Shown piece after piece: positions 24,275 to 36,223 of a DNA stretch of 64,000 nt. The notes under the pieces are model-generated. The model searched no databases. It was not told the DNA's origin and saw only the letters and a program-made list of their open reading frames with translations. Both the position numbers and the translations under genes were made by a program. The stretch spans positions 128,970,795-129,034,794 of the forward strand of contig CM035168.1 in assembly GCA_020205615.1 (NCBI GenBank). The letters are read 5' to 3'. Within the stretch, counting starts at the first letter, position 1, and every line of letters begins with the position of its first letter. The stretch comes from Panax quinquefolius (lineage: Eukaryota; Streptophyta; Magnoliopsida; Apiales; Araliaceae).

Positions 24275-25482
24275 ATTGGATATCAAAGTAGTGAAAAGCA
24301 CTGTATCTTCTTCTTCTTTCTCTCTATAGATTTTCTCTCTATAAACTCTCTCTATAATTTCTCTCTGTAGAGTTTCAATGAATTAGTTAGAAAATAATGA
24401 AGGAATGAGCTTCTATTTATAGAAAAATAGAATGCATAGTAATTAATCCATGAACGGTCCAGATTGATTTACTTTTAATCTAACGGTTCATATTTAAAGC
24501 AAAATCTTTTAAATAAAATATCATATATTCTATTTATATAAAAACATTTTACTATGCAAACACTATCGCAACACTACTAAAAAAACTATGCAACACTATG
24601 CATAATAAAATATAATATATTCTATTTATAGAATAACTTTAATAAAGTATTACATTTTATATAAAAAGATGTTTCTATTTTATTACGTTAATAATACTGA
24701 ATAAAACAAAACGTCATTATCGCTTATAATAATTCATATTATTAATCGCCAATAATGGAATCAAACCGGAAGACTTCTCACATAAGCATCAATAATCAAT
24801 ACTGGTAATGCAACTATGCAACCACATTATTCTCGTATTTTTACTACCGAGTAGTTCAACAAGATCAACCAGAAAACTTTCATAGTTATTTCAATAAAAT
24901 ATTTTTGTCGTTTTCTCGATCAAAAATGATAATAATTTCGCTAGGGGTCCACCAATGATTGGTAGTTGTATGAATATTCCTCGCTAAACCGAATATTCTC
25001 CTCCCAATCGATCGAATATAATATAACCACTTGCATACTTTGCAAAATTTATAAATACTACCCACAACTATAATATTATCTCAAATTCACACCATAATAT
25101 TAAAAAAATTATTTCGATAAAATTTAAATCTTTATTGATAAAATCTGGGGTCTCACAAAATACCCTTTAGTTATTAGAATAATGCCCTTATCATCATGTC
25201 ATTCTAGTCACTAATCCAGTCCCTCAATCAATTCTCAAAACGAACCATCTCCACGAGACTTCTGCCTTGGGACACGTGAAGGCTTCTCTCAGGTCTAGCA
25301 TATTTATTTTCAGCTTTTTCGTCTTCATTTAATTATGTTATGTGAACCCTAATTTGTACATTTAATTCAATTAGATCATGTGAACTCTAATTTGCACTTA
25401 AACCCACACTCTAATTTTATAGTCGGAATGTAATCAAATTATTAACAGTCAAATTAGAAATAATAATTGTCAAGGCGTCACA

Positions 25483-25607
25483 AATTTTAATATATGATTC
25501 ACTTGATCGAGGTTCTTTTAAATCTCTAATTACGTTACTCCTAAGGAAAACTCTTGAAGAATTTTACAGAATATATCAATTTAATTATAATTAAACCCAA
25601 ACAACCA

Positions 25608-25656
<49 letters not shown>

Positions 25657-25779
25657 TTGGAACGAGATTATAGGGATAACATTTTCAATCCATTTGTTTT
25701 GGATATTATCTAAAATGTTGTATAAAACCTTCATTTCATTTCATGCAAGTAATTTAATTTACTGCTAACTTATGGATAT

Positions 25780-25820
<41 letters not shown>
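25483..25820. repeat. Intergenic DNA with two TA microsatellites
   Basis: Two long TA tracts lie at about 25612-25654 and 25778-25820; the second directly borders the MULE terminal repeat. The DNA between is AT-rich and shows no gene. Confidence 0.7.
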
Positions 25821-25822
<2 letters not shown>

Positions 25823-26094
25823 AAGCCTTCCATATGAATGTTCTTTATAGGTATCTGAACACCCCTTTTTGACCGATTGATAAACTTATTGGGGTTTGAG
25901 ATTGAAACATAAATATATCAGTAGTAGGAGCTTCTACCGGCTTTTTATTTTAATATGAAGACCCCACCATAGTCAACATGTTGTCAGTTTGTTTAACTAA
26001 AACGAACTTTTAATATTAAATAATCTGGCCAGAATGCGACATGCAAACATATATAAAAAAAAAAAAATTCAAACCGTAACAATCTCTTACGGCA

Positions 26095-26125
<31 letters not shown>

Positions 26126-27105
26126 AAACCGTAACAAGCTCTTACGACTTAAAAAAAAATGTTTTTAACAAATGTTTTTATAACAAATGTTTTTATAAAA
26201 AATAATTTATAACAAATGTTTTTATAACATTTTTTTTTTTTTTTTTCTACGTTAGAGCTTATCTTACTTAATACTTTTTTTTTTTTAAGTAGGTAGAGCA
26301 TGACTTAAAATAATATTTTTTTTTTTTTTCTTCTTTTCTCCATTATATGTTATGACTTTCAATAAATTAAAATAAAAAAAAAAAAAAAAAAACCCTTTGG
26401 TAGGTATAACTTTATCACCATGAAGAAAAAAAAAATTTGGATATACCAACTAGTAGTTCTTTGAACATATTCGAACTTCATGACCTCATGCACTTGATAC
26501 CTTGTCATATGACCACCCGAGAACCACCACTTGACCTAAATCTTAAGTTTAACCAAGGATATATCCTTATAGAAAAACTTCACCATCCCCAAAATCTATA
26601 TTCTTGCATTACTATTATATTACGATTTATTATTATTAATTGGATTTTCTAAATAGAAATAAGTTAATATCTATATTTATTATTATCCCTTTAATATGTT
26701 TTCTTATCTTTGTAATAATATCAATAAAAGATTATTAATATATTAAAATAAATATCATTCTTTAATAAAATATAAATAATGATCATTATAAATCTTGTAT
26801 TATTAGTATTAATAATTTTATTATTAAGCAATGATTATTAGTAATGATTTTATATATTAAGCAATGATTTTATTATTAAGAAATGATTTTATTATTAATA
26901 AAACTAGTTCAATTAGTCTAATAAGTAATGATGATAATTTTTCAAGTCATTTCGGAAATTAATTTACTTATCGAATTTATAAAAGTAGTGAAGTATTATT
27001 ATAATAATAATAATAATGTGATTATCAATATTAGAAGTACAAATTATACCAATACTAGTACTGCATAACATTAAGAGGAATAGTACATATTACATCTTCA
27101 TTTTC
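25821..27105 (+). repeat. Left terminal inverted repeat of the MULE
   Basis: This matches the reverse complement of 42952-42312 followed by 35129-34523. Notable parts are repeats of CAAACCGTAACAAGCTCTTAC with long A runs (about 26070-26150), TTTATAACAAATG words (about 26165-26230), and the stretch ATGACCTCATGCAC...ATGACCACCCGAG at about 26478-26523. The inner limit is set where matching stops, near TACATCTTCATTTTC. Confidence 0.85.
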
Positions 27106-27176
27106 ATAAAATAAAAAAACATAGAATGATTAATACAACCGACGCCTTTATTTTTTGGCTCGAGAAGCCCTAGCAC

Positions 27177-29400
27177 TCAATAGTGATTTAGTTTATCGTG
27201 GTGGGTTTCAAAGCCACAAATTACACATTTTCGATGAGTCTTAGAAGGAATGATTTTCTCGAGTGCACTCTTGAATCTAGATTGTTTTTTGCGGCCCTTT
27301 GTTTGAGAAATATTATGCGGCTTAAAACTCTTCTTCTTCTTCCACCTCTGCATCTTCATCGTCATTATCGTATCCCATATCATGATTTGGATCTCCAATT
27401 GTCTGATCAATGTAAATCATCTGCCCGATTCGATAATATTCTCATCCGGATCATCTTTAATTCAACCAACTCTTTTCCTCGTGCATTCGGTTTAAAAACG
27501 GTTTTGTAACCTCGAATTTGAAAGCAAGCCGCTTTCTTTCACTAACTCCTGGTAATCACTCATCAAATGATTATAAGCGCATTGCTTGATTTTGTTGAAG
27601 TCGGCGGATGTGGAGTTAAAGAGTAAGTCTTCACCATTGCTTTTGTTCGCGTCTCTTGTCCACCGATGAAGGATCGTATCGGTCGGTATTTGTGAAATAC
27701 TCTTTGCTTGAAATATCTCAAGATGTGCTGCATAATTCACGGTGAGAAAACATTTGACGATTACATATAACCGTCCCAAATATCGATTGTTGACAACTTC
27801 TTTATATCTTCCACCACTTTCAGTTGCATCTGCATTATACTCTGCATAAACCTTAGTATCAGTGACACACAACTCACTAAGTTTACGAACATTGTATTTC
27901 ATGGAATCGACGAATTGGCGTTGGAAGCGTCTAAACATCTCTTTGTGTACACTTGTGCAGCATGAACTTCTAAAGATGAACCGAGTACCATAATCCTTTT
28001 ACGATGTTTTGTTATGTAGTCGGCCTTCCTCTCCTTGATAAACTGTCTTTCTACAGCCTTTTGACTCTGCAGTACAAAACATAGCATACTGTTGATGCAT
28101 TAACATACTCATCAAAAAAAAGGCATTCATCTCTCGCTTCTTCAAAGTGGTAGTCATTCATGGCAAAATATCTCTTTGTATATCTTTGAATCCATTTACA
28201 TCGTACATCATACAAACTTCCAAGCCATTCTTTAGTATACAATTCATAGGAACTTATCGAAATATGTCAATGCTCTTCAAATTCCTCGATGGACAATGAG
28301 TTATACACACGGTTGTTAAAATCATTTTTGAGCGATGGGTGCTCATAATAAACATGATCACGATTTTTTCGAAATTTATTGCTAATATGCGAAGAACACA
28401 ATAAATGATAACTAGTTGGAAATCTGGTAATAATAGCATTACTCGTGGCTCTGTCTTGATCGGTGATGATGGTTGTAGGTGCCTTATAGTCCATGGCTTC
28501 AAGCCGTATACATGTAATACCAAACGAAAGTGTCCTCTGTCTCATCTCGTAATGATTGTGCAAATCCAAACAATATAGGCGATAATGGTGGTTGACCCGT
28601 GAATGGAACAAAGCGGCATATCATACTTATTTGTCCGGTATGTCTTATCAAATGTCACAACGTCTCCGAACCGTTGATATATAAACCTTGATCGGGCGTC
28701 GACCCACGAAATACAAGCTATCACGGTTGTTTTCACCGGGTTTCACTTTCGGAAAAAAAATTTCTTTGGCACTTCCGGGATGCAAGTTTGTTCAAATGAT
28801 TGACAATGACATGTGCATCGTTTTCATCTGCGAGAATCACGCCTTAAATCTTGCACCACATTCTCAACATTAGCGATGAAAGGAACATTTTGCAACCCAC
28901 CTCCCATTGTGCTCAAAACATTCATCATCTCACTTTAGGACCAATCTGGGACTTATTTAAAGTGTCAATTAAAGTTCTTACAGCGGAGTAATATTTACGT
29001 GAGTCTCGATCAAATCTACTTTGGTGGGGTCACTTTAAGTGATGATTGTGCTCTAATTCAACGATGATATACGCATGATTGTCCTCTTTTCTTTGTGTGA
29101 CAACATATATTCTAGCTTTGCACATTGTTAGATCTATAGAGTCTCTCTCTGTCTAGTTATTTTATTACTACTATCTTCATCATCGTGTAAACTCTTGCCA
29201 ACAATTGGTGTACCTACTTTCTTTACATACATCTTGCTGAATCGATATCATTCAGTATTAGCATGTTTATGACTAGTTGCTAGTTGCATTCTAATCTCAA
29301 ATCCATTTTGCGAGCATATGATCTATAAAAATATTCAACCTCTTCCAACGTACAAAATAATTGACCAACGTCACGGAACAATATCGGTTTATTCTTTATC
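27177..29400 (-). pseudogene. MULE transposase, FAR1/FHY3-related, decayed
   Basis: Read from right to left: a FAR1-type N-terminal piece (about 29340-29300, VEYFYRSYARKMD), the catalytic region with FGDVVTFDKTYRTNKYDMP (about 28680-28610, first Asp) and KAPTTIITDQDRATSNAI (about 28480-28420, second Asp), then SYHLLCSSHI, the ARDECLFFDEYVNAS region (about 28140-28080), and a C-terminal part with a SWIM-like region and the IPTDTILHRWTRDA motif (about 27690-27640). The last readable piece has a Cys/His cluster (KCVICGFETHHDKLNHY) and a stop at 27177. Pieces shift among frames at least six times. It would have moved the element by binding the TIRs. Confidence 0.85.
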
Positions 29401-29929
29401 GACTTCACTAACAAATTCGGATGTATTATATGACATTTTGAAAAACTTACTTGTGAATAATAGTGATGAATTTTGCTCGATCGAACTTGACTTGATTTTA
29501 CGAAGTGAAAGTGGGCAACGGATGAAAAAAATTATGAGTAGAGGAGAAAAGAAAATAATATCGAGAGAACAAATTACATGGAAGGATAAGAAGATAACTT
29601 GAGAAAATAGCGACTTCTGAACAATATTTAAAGGTAAAAAGATCAAATCGGTAGAAGATACATTTAGTAGCGGTTAATGCTCGAAAGTCAAACTAATGTA
29701 CTTTTCCCATATAATCGATGTCGACTTTGTTCTATTCCCATAGTGTTGTATTATTATGTTTGACTACTTATTCACCGGACATTGTTTATAATAATAATAA
29801 TAATAATAATGATAATAATGATAATAAAATAATAAAAAAAATACATAAAAGCCATTTAGAATATGGAACGACTTTGTACTCGATTCAATAATTATAATAG
29901 AATAATAATTATAATCGAATAATTATAAT

Positions 29930-30380
29930 AAAATAATGAGAAATTTAATTTGGGGGAGATGAAATGTTTTAAGATATATTCAAATCCAAGGTAAGATATA
30001 ATGACTAGGCTGCGTGGTGCTCGGGTGGTCATATAATGAGGTATTAGTGCGTGAGGTCTCGAGTTCGAGTCTAGCTAGCAATGAAAAATTGATTTATTCA
30101 AAGTAGTAAGAGCTTGTCGGTCGCTTTATTGTACTTTTTTTTTTCGTAGTTATAGCCTCTCTAGAACACATAAAAAAAAAAAAAAAAAAAAAGTTCAGTA
30201 GTAAGCTTGTCTGTCGATTACTTATTATTGTTTTTTTTTTTTCCCTAGTTATAGCCTCTCTAAAAAAAAAAAAAAAAAAAAAAAAAACCGTAGTAATAAA
30301 CATCTGTCGTCTTTATTGTACTTCTTTTTTTTTTTTCCTACATATATAGCCTCTCTTAACTATAAAAAAAAAAAAAACAA
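29930..30380. repeat. Internal copy of the right MULE TIR with a poly-A/T tandem repeat
   Basis: GTGGTCATATAATGAGGTATTAGTGCGTGAGG (about 30025-30056) matches the right TIR at its Gypsy insertion point, with the Gypsy absent. It then passes into three units of about 90-100 bp made of AGTAAGCTTGTCxGTCG, a T run, TAGTTATAGCCTCTCT and an A run (about 30100-30380). No gene is present. Confidence 0.65.
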
Positions 30381-30889
30381 GTAAGTAATAAACATCAAGA
30401 TTCGCCTACATCGAAACACAATTTTTAACAAAATGACAAACCACAGGTATATAGAAATGCACTTTTTGACCACTTTTTCTGCAACATTGCCTCGGGAAAG
30501 AACACCTGCAAGCTCGGTAAACTAAAAAGCTGAGACATTTGTTTGAATTTGGTCCTAAATTAATTCATGTATCGGACATTTGAATGAGAGCTTATTTAAA
30601 CGTCTATTCAGAACACATCTTGTTCAAACTAAAGTTCACTTGCCAAGCTAGATAAAATAAAAATAACAGAGAGTAGAGAGAGAGTATTTCGGAAGAGAGG
30701 AGCAAAAAAACTTCAACAAATTGAAGCGGTGGAATCCATTTATTATATTACGAAGACAAAGAATTTTTATAAGATATATTGTTATTGGTACTCCATTTCA
30801 TATTATTATTTGCGGCGTGTAAGATAATAGTTTTATCACTTCATGTTATTCTTTTGAATTAAAGGGATATAATACCATGCATGTATTTG

Positions 30890-31445
30890 TTTTTGTTGTC
30901 ATTAATGCATGTTGTAACAAATGTTTTTTTTTATTTCCTAGGTGTAGACTTGTCTTAAGCAATATTTTTTCTTCTTTTCTCCATTATATGTTATGACTCG
31001 ACAAATTAAAAAATAAAAAAAAAAAACAACCGGTAAATTATATAGCACACATACGGTGAAGAAAAAAAAAGTTTAGATATAACAACTAGTAGTATATTTG
31101 AATGCAGATTCGAACTCATGACCTCATGCACTAATACCTCGTCATATGACCACCCGAGAGCACCACTGGGGCTAGGCTGCTAAGTTTAACCAGGATATAT
31201 CCTTATAGAAAAACTTCACCATCCCCAAAATCTATATTCTTGCATTACTATTATATTACGATTTATTATTATTAATAAATTTATATTATTAATTGGATTT
31301 TCTAAATAGAAATAAGTTAATATCTATATTTATTATTATCCCTTTAATATGTTTTCTTATCTTTGTAATAATATCAATAAAAAGATTATTAATATATTAA
31401 AAATAAATATCATTCTTTAATAAATTATAAATAATGATCATTATA
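30890..31445. repeat. Internal copy of the left MULE TIR
   Basis: TTCTCCATTATATGTTATGAC, ATGACCTCATGCAC, CATATGACCACCCGAG and ATATCCTTATAGAAAAACTTC occur in the same order and strand as in the left TIR (about 26330-26790). The match ends at ATAATGATCATTATA. Together with 29930-30380 it gives a right-end then left-end order in the middle of the large element. Confidence 0.7.
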
Positions 31446-31600
31446 TACATGCATATTATTATTACATGCATGTTGTTCAGTTTTTAATGTATGTTAGTGT
31501 GTATTGTTATTACTGTCATTTTGCAACATGTTACTTTCAACTTCATTTTGTCATGCATCTTAATACTAATATGGAATTGATGTATTTTTTTAGGTAAAAG

Positions 31601-32950
31601 ATGGATAGTTGGGAATATGAGCCAATTGATCCAAGTGTTCTGCATGATCAACAAGATCATGTATCGGATGACATATATCATGGGAGAGATAGGGAAAACT
31701 AAGCTCCGGTCGATATCTTGATCGAAATATAATCGGTGGGCTTTGTGAAAAGAACAAAAATCCTTTTAAATAAATGTGGATTTGGAGTATTTAGTTATCA
31801 AGGTGTTGTACACCAAACCGATCTTGATGCGATATACGCCTTAGTCGAGAGATGGCGGGAGACTAATACTTTTCATTTAAACTGTGGAGAAATAACAATC
31901 ACGTTAGAGGATGTTCACTTTATTTTTGGAGTTCTGGGTGGTAGGAAAGCCATTAATGGGTCCCTTCTTGTCACCAATTTGAATTATTTTAGGGATTGTT
32001 TTGGAGATCGATTAGTGGTGAATATTTTAGTTCAAAAAAAGCAAAGGTCTGATTTCATTAGTGTGGTTGCACGAACATTTTAATAAATGTCCCGAGAATG
32101 CAAGTAAAGATGTTGTAGGCGACACACAAAGGCATACATGTTGTGGTTGTGTGGGGCAATATTATTCCTAATAGGAATAGAAATAGTGTGCACCCACGAT
32201 ATTTGTCTTTTATTATTGCTAACGGCGAAGATTGTGTAACTTACTCTTGGGGTAGTGACTGCGGTGTTAGCATATTTGTCAGAGATCTTTATATCTGCTA
32301 CTTGGAAAGGAGTTAAATACATTAATGGTTGTGTTACATTGTTACAAATTTGGGCTTATGGCGTGTAAGTATTGGAAAGCCAAACCCTTGGCCACAATCA
32401 TCCTTATGGTTACCTAGGGCTTTAGCATGGTCCTATTTTGGAGCCCACAGTTACCACAGGTAGACGTGAGAATCCCCATCACCATTTGTCATTTCTGGGG
32501 GAGTTAGATATTAAGTCTATGTGGGATGTGGTTTGGCGGCCTTACATAATGTGGGATGATGATATCGGTGGATTTAATTTTGAAGGCGGTTGTTGGGATC
32601 TGGTGGGGTCCCTTGATCCACTTTGATATTGTGGAATTTGAGATCTTGGGGCCGTGTGATGAGGACAGTTCGGGTTCATGCGAGCATAACATCATCAATG
32701 ACCAAAAATCACGGTGACCTTAAGCGGGAGAAAAATTTAAATTTATTGATGTCGAGGATTAAGTATGCCTTGAGAGGGAATATATTTCGATCTGGGGAGG
32801 CATCATGGATCATCTCGAAGGAAAACAAACCGAAATTTACGATTATGTCCCAATAGATGATTACATGGTGCAGTATAGGAAAATTACACGTTGGAAAATT
32901 CACAAACCTCGGCGAATTAGCGACCACGACGGTTGTTATGAGCCTCGGGC
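31601..32950 (+). pseudogene. Plant mobile domain (PMD/aminotransferase-like) protein, decayed
   Basis: This resembles the MULE-associated plant mobile domain family (MAIN/MAIL group and its many transposon relatives). The start ATG at 31601 opens MDSWEYEPIDPSVLHDQQ, typical of the family's N-terminus. In-frame stops follow at 31700 and about 31730. The same frame then reads LLNKCGFGVFSYQGVVHQ, ALVERWRETNTFHLNCGEIT and LEDVHFIFGVLGG (to 32083). Later parts in shifted frames include LFPNRNRNSVHPRYL and YSWGSDCGVSIFVRDLY (about 32160-32300), then the WDVVWRPY and KIYDYVPIDDYMVQYRKITRW-type ends (to about 32920). The molecular role of PMDs in elements is not settled; host members act in silencing and genome stability. 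Several stops and shifts make this copy non-functional. Confidence 0.8.
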
Positions 32951-33089
32951 CATTTACTGACTAACAACACCTTATTCAAATGGTATAAAATTATATTCTT
33001 CTTTAATAAATCATGTATTGGAGTAAATACTTAATATTACATTTATTCATATTTATTGTTAATAATATTTGTTTGTGTTTATCTTCGTG

Positions 33090-34490
33090 CAGAGTTTGAG
33101 AGTGCAAAGTCGTTACTTGATAAATTTTCAAGATTTACTCACCGCTACCTCCAGAGTTGGTTACGCAAAAAATAATTGGGATTTCCAATACACCTATACG
33201 ACTTGAAGCAAGAGGTAAACAAATACCTCGGCGAGGGGGTCCCATAAAATTTGGACCACAGTCCCACACAACTTCAACGAAGGGCTTGGGAAACAAACTG
33301 ATTATGTTGTATGAGAGAGCTACATACCCACCCCACAAGTAATCGAGGAGAGCTCCATTCCCACCACCCAAGCTACACGAGGAGTGTTACATTCCAACCT
33401 TCCAAACCTATGAGGAGTGTTACATTCCAACCAACTCTTCATTTGCGGGACTTTTCGGCCGCCAAGGATCTAGTTCACAAAAGGTATATATAGTTATGTT
33501 AATAGTGATGGTTTTAATTATTATTTTTATATAATAATAATGTACATTTAGGTCTCAATCGGTCTGAAAGATGCGGAGACCACATCTCTTATGGACCAAA
33601 AGGGTCCTTATCCAAAAGACTTAAAGATTGGAAGGAGACATTTATAAATAAACATATGTTTGGAAGCGTGGTGGCACCGAAGGGGATTTATATCCTTTAT
33701 CACATCCGCCCGATTATATGAATTAGAACACAATGCGGTCTGATCCTTGGGGCACAGGAGTTGGATATTCGAGCATGTCATCGACGCTTATATGTTGTTG
33801 CTACGAGGCAGAGAGAATACTACGGTCACGGGGAATCTGAAAGGTGGTCCCAATTTGGTTTCATTAATTCATTCTTCACGCATCTTAGGCGGGGCTTGTG
33901 CCTGCCTTAGCGTGAATCTTGCATGGAGTTTTTTATCGATCCGTATGTTAACCAAGATGTTGGTCCACCTTTACGAATGCAAATACATATTCAATGCCGG
34001 TGTGTAGTACCAATCAACGCCATTTTGTCTTGTTCTATTCGCATTGAAGATTGGATGGTTACCATAATTGACCCTTTTCTGATGACACTCGGTATATTAA
34101 GTTACATGAAATGTACTCGAGAATTTGTTCAAGTTGCGGTATGTTTAGTTTTAAAATATTTTAATTTTATAATGTCCTTTAATATTAAAAATTATTAACC
34201 AACTACTTTGTACATGCAGTACATTTGATACCATTTTGTTTGCGAAATGGTAATCCGATCAAATGAGTGGCCAAATAATCTCTTGTCACGGACCTTAAAG
34301 ATTCGATAGAAACAACACAACCACTCGGTTGTGGCATTTTTATATGCAAGTATGTTATTTGTTTCGTTAGGGCCCGATGGTAATATTTACGAAGAAGTGG
34401 TCCTTGGAAGATGTCACAATCTTTAGATTCTGGCGTCGCGTAGGAGCTCTACAAGAAATCCGCAAGATTACTCCCGACCTCAAAATATAG
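33090..34490 (+). pseudogene. ULP1/C48-type protease-like region, decayed
   Basis: Downstream of the PMD and on the same strand, pieces recall the C48 (Ulp1/SENP) fold found in plant MULE cargo. WIFEHVIDAYMLLLRGREN is at about 33765-33820. VPINAILSC then IRIEDWMVTIIDPF (about 34010-34080) corresponds to the usual VPIN..HWV...DW.V.IYD block, with the catalytic His-Trp not readable. TTQPLGCGIFICKYVI (about 34315-34362) holds the catalytic Cys block, with Gly where NDCG- or SDCG-like Asp is normal. Whether it formed one protein with the PMD or a second gene is unknown. Frames change several times, so it is a pseudogene. Confidence 0.6.
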
Positions 34491-35129
34491 AACTTATCCA
34501 ACGTTATCTAATATACGTATTAGAAAATGAAGATGTAATATGTCTTATTCCTCTTAATGTTATGCGATCTTAGTATTGGTATAATCTGTACTTCTAATAT
34601 TGATAATCACATTATTATTATTATTATAATAATACTTCACTACTTTTATAAATTCGATAAGTAAATTAATTTCTGAAAATGACTTGAAAATTATCGGCAT
34701 TACTTATTAGACTAATTGAACTAGTTTTATTAATAATAAAATCATTTCTTAATAATAAAATCATTGCTTAATATATAAAATCATTACTAATAATCATTGC
34801 TTAATAATAAAATTATTAATACTAATAATACAAGATTTATAATGATCATTATTTATATTTTATTAAAGAATGATATTTATTTTAATATATTAATAATCTT
34901 TTTATTGATATTATTACAAAGATAAGAAAACATATTAAAGGGATAATAATAAATATAGATATTAACTTATTTCTATTTAGAAAATCCAATTAATAATAAT
35001 AAATAAGTAATATAATAGTAATGCAAGAATATAGATTTTGGGGGATGGTGAAGTTTTTCTATAAGGATATATCCTTGGTTAAACTTAGCGATTAGGCAAG
35101 TGGTGCTTTGGGTGGTCATATATAATGAG

Positions 35130-36223
35130 TGTAAGACCCCAACTTATTATTAATGAAATTTAATTTTCTATTTTTGAAATAGTAAGGGTTGATTTGATTA
35201 ATGTGGATAGTTAGGGGTAAGATCTAAAATATTTTAAAATAAGCAAGTGGTTATAAAATATTCATTGTTGTCGGGAATATTCGTTTGGTCGTGGAATATT
35301 AAATGCTTTGTCGGGAATATTAAATGCGACCCAGCCGACCATGTGTGGGCCCATAACTGAAGCGATTGGATGAAGAAAGCGACAAATATAAGTTGTTTAA
35401 AAATAACGGCGTAGTTATTCACAGTTATCTTGTTAAATTACCCGCGGTGGTTAAAACACGATATTACACGGTATTGCACCAATTATTGATTCTTACGTGA
35501 AGGCCTTTACTCAATAATGGTTACGATAATTCTTGTCTAGTATTTTATTGAGTTAATAATTCTTTGCGTTGATATTTTATATTGTTGTTGTTTCAATAAT
35601 TGTCATTACACATATTTTTCATTATCGAAGCAATAATTCATATTATCCTAATAATATTATTAGATAATATTATTGGCGATGTCTAGAAAGTTACATACAG
35701 GAGAGGTTTGGTCACCTAATTGCGGCAGCCAAGAAGAAATTCTTATTGAAAGCCCCTCTTCCTCGGGCTGCACAGTTATCAATATTGTGATTACGTAATA
35801 TTATTTGTGAATAATTAATTATTGATTCATATGATGAGGAAAATATTAATTTTATGTGGATATAGATGGAGAAAATTTTAATGTGACAATTGTTGAAAAT
35901 TGAAATTTTATCTTTTTCGATAAAATAATTCATTTAAATATATTATTATATTTTAATAATATAATAATGGTGATATTTTACAACGAATGTGGGATATATG
36001 AGTATACGAGGAGGAAGAGTATTTTTGTTGCAATAAATGTTTAAAACATGTTAAACATGTCGGTGGACCCCATTTATTGATTTGAATTTGATTATAAACA
36101 TAAAATTGCCGTTTATGGATTTGATTCGATTTACATTGAATTCGGAAAAACTTTCTTCTGCAAAGTTGTAGAGAATTGAATTTTCTATAAAAACACGCGA
36201 GATTTCGGTCAACTCGCGAGATT
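35130..36223 (+). repeat. Truncated 5' LTR of Gypsy B copy 2
   Basis: It matches the first about 1.1 kb of the copy's 3' LTR, up to CTTTCTTCTGCAAAGTTGTAG and CTATAAAAAC, then joins pol directly at about 36223 (GCGAGATTTGATTGGTTAAC). TATA box, leader and repeats are missing. The join is an internal deletion rather than a splice. Confidence 0.75.

Larger units (their letters stand above)
12620..25157 (-). repeat. Solo LTR, family A, reverse, split by a Gypsy element
   Basis: The two parts are 12620-14176 and about 24276-25157. On the minus strand the LTR begins TGTGAGACCCCAGATTTTATC (at 25157) and ends TTGGGGGCGTCACA (at 12620). AAATA stands on both outer sides (12615-12619 and 25158-25162), a perfect 5-bp duplication, so this is a solo LTR. 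Its length without the insert is about 2.4 kb, shorter than other family-A copies. The leader hairpin array is at about 13620-14100. It is broken by the family-B Gypsy element at 14177-24274. Confidence 0.85.
12295..25482 (-). repeat. LTR-like repeat, family D, split (12295-12619 and 25158-25482)
   Basis: Joining the two outer parts and reading the minus strand gives a unit of about 650 bp. It starts TGTGACGCCTTGACA (ending at 25482) and finishes TTCTTGTCCAAACA (at 12295). It contains ACTCTATAAATACCTC as a TATA box and then a pyrimidine-rich leader, so it looks like a small LTR. No target duplication was found (TACTC against AATTT), so the ends may be off or one end lost. The halves are separated by a family-A solo LTR whose AAATA duplication shows the insertion exactly. 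Confidence 0.5.

Noticed and set aside
35130..36223. Solo LTR beside an unrelated pol fragment
   Set aside because: The 5-bp flanks at 35125-35129 and 42307-42311 pair with each other, so LTR, pol and 3' LTR belong to one deleted element.
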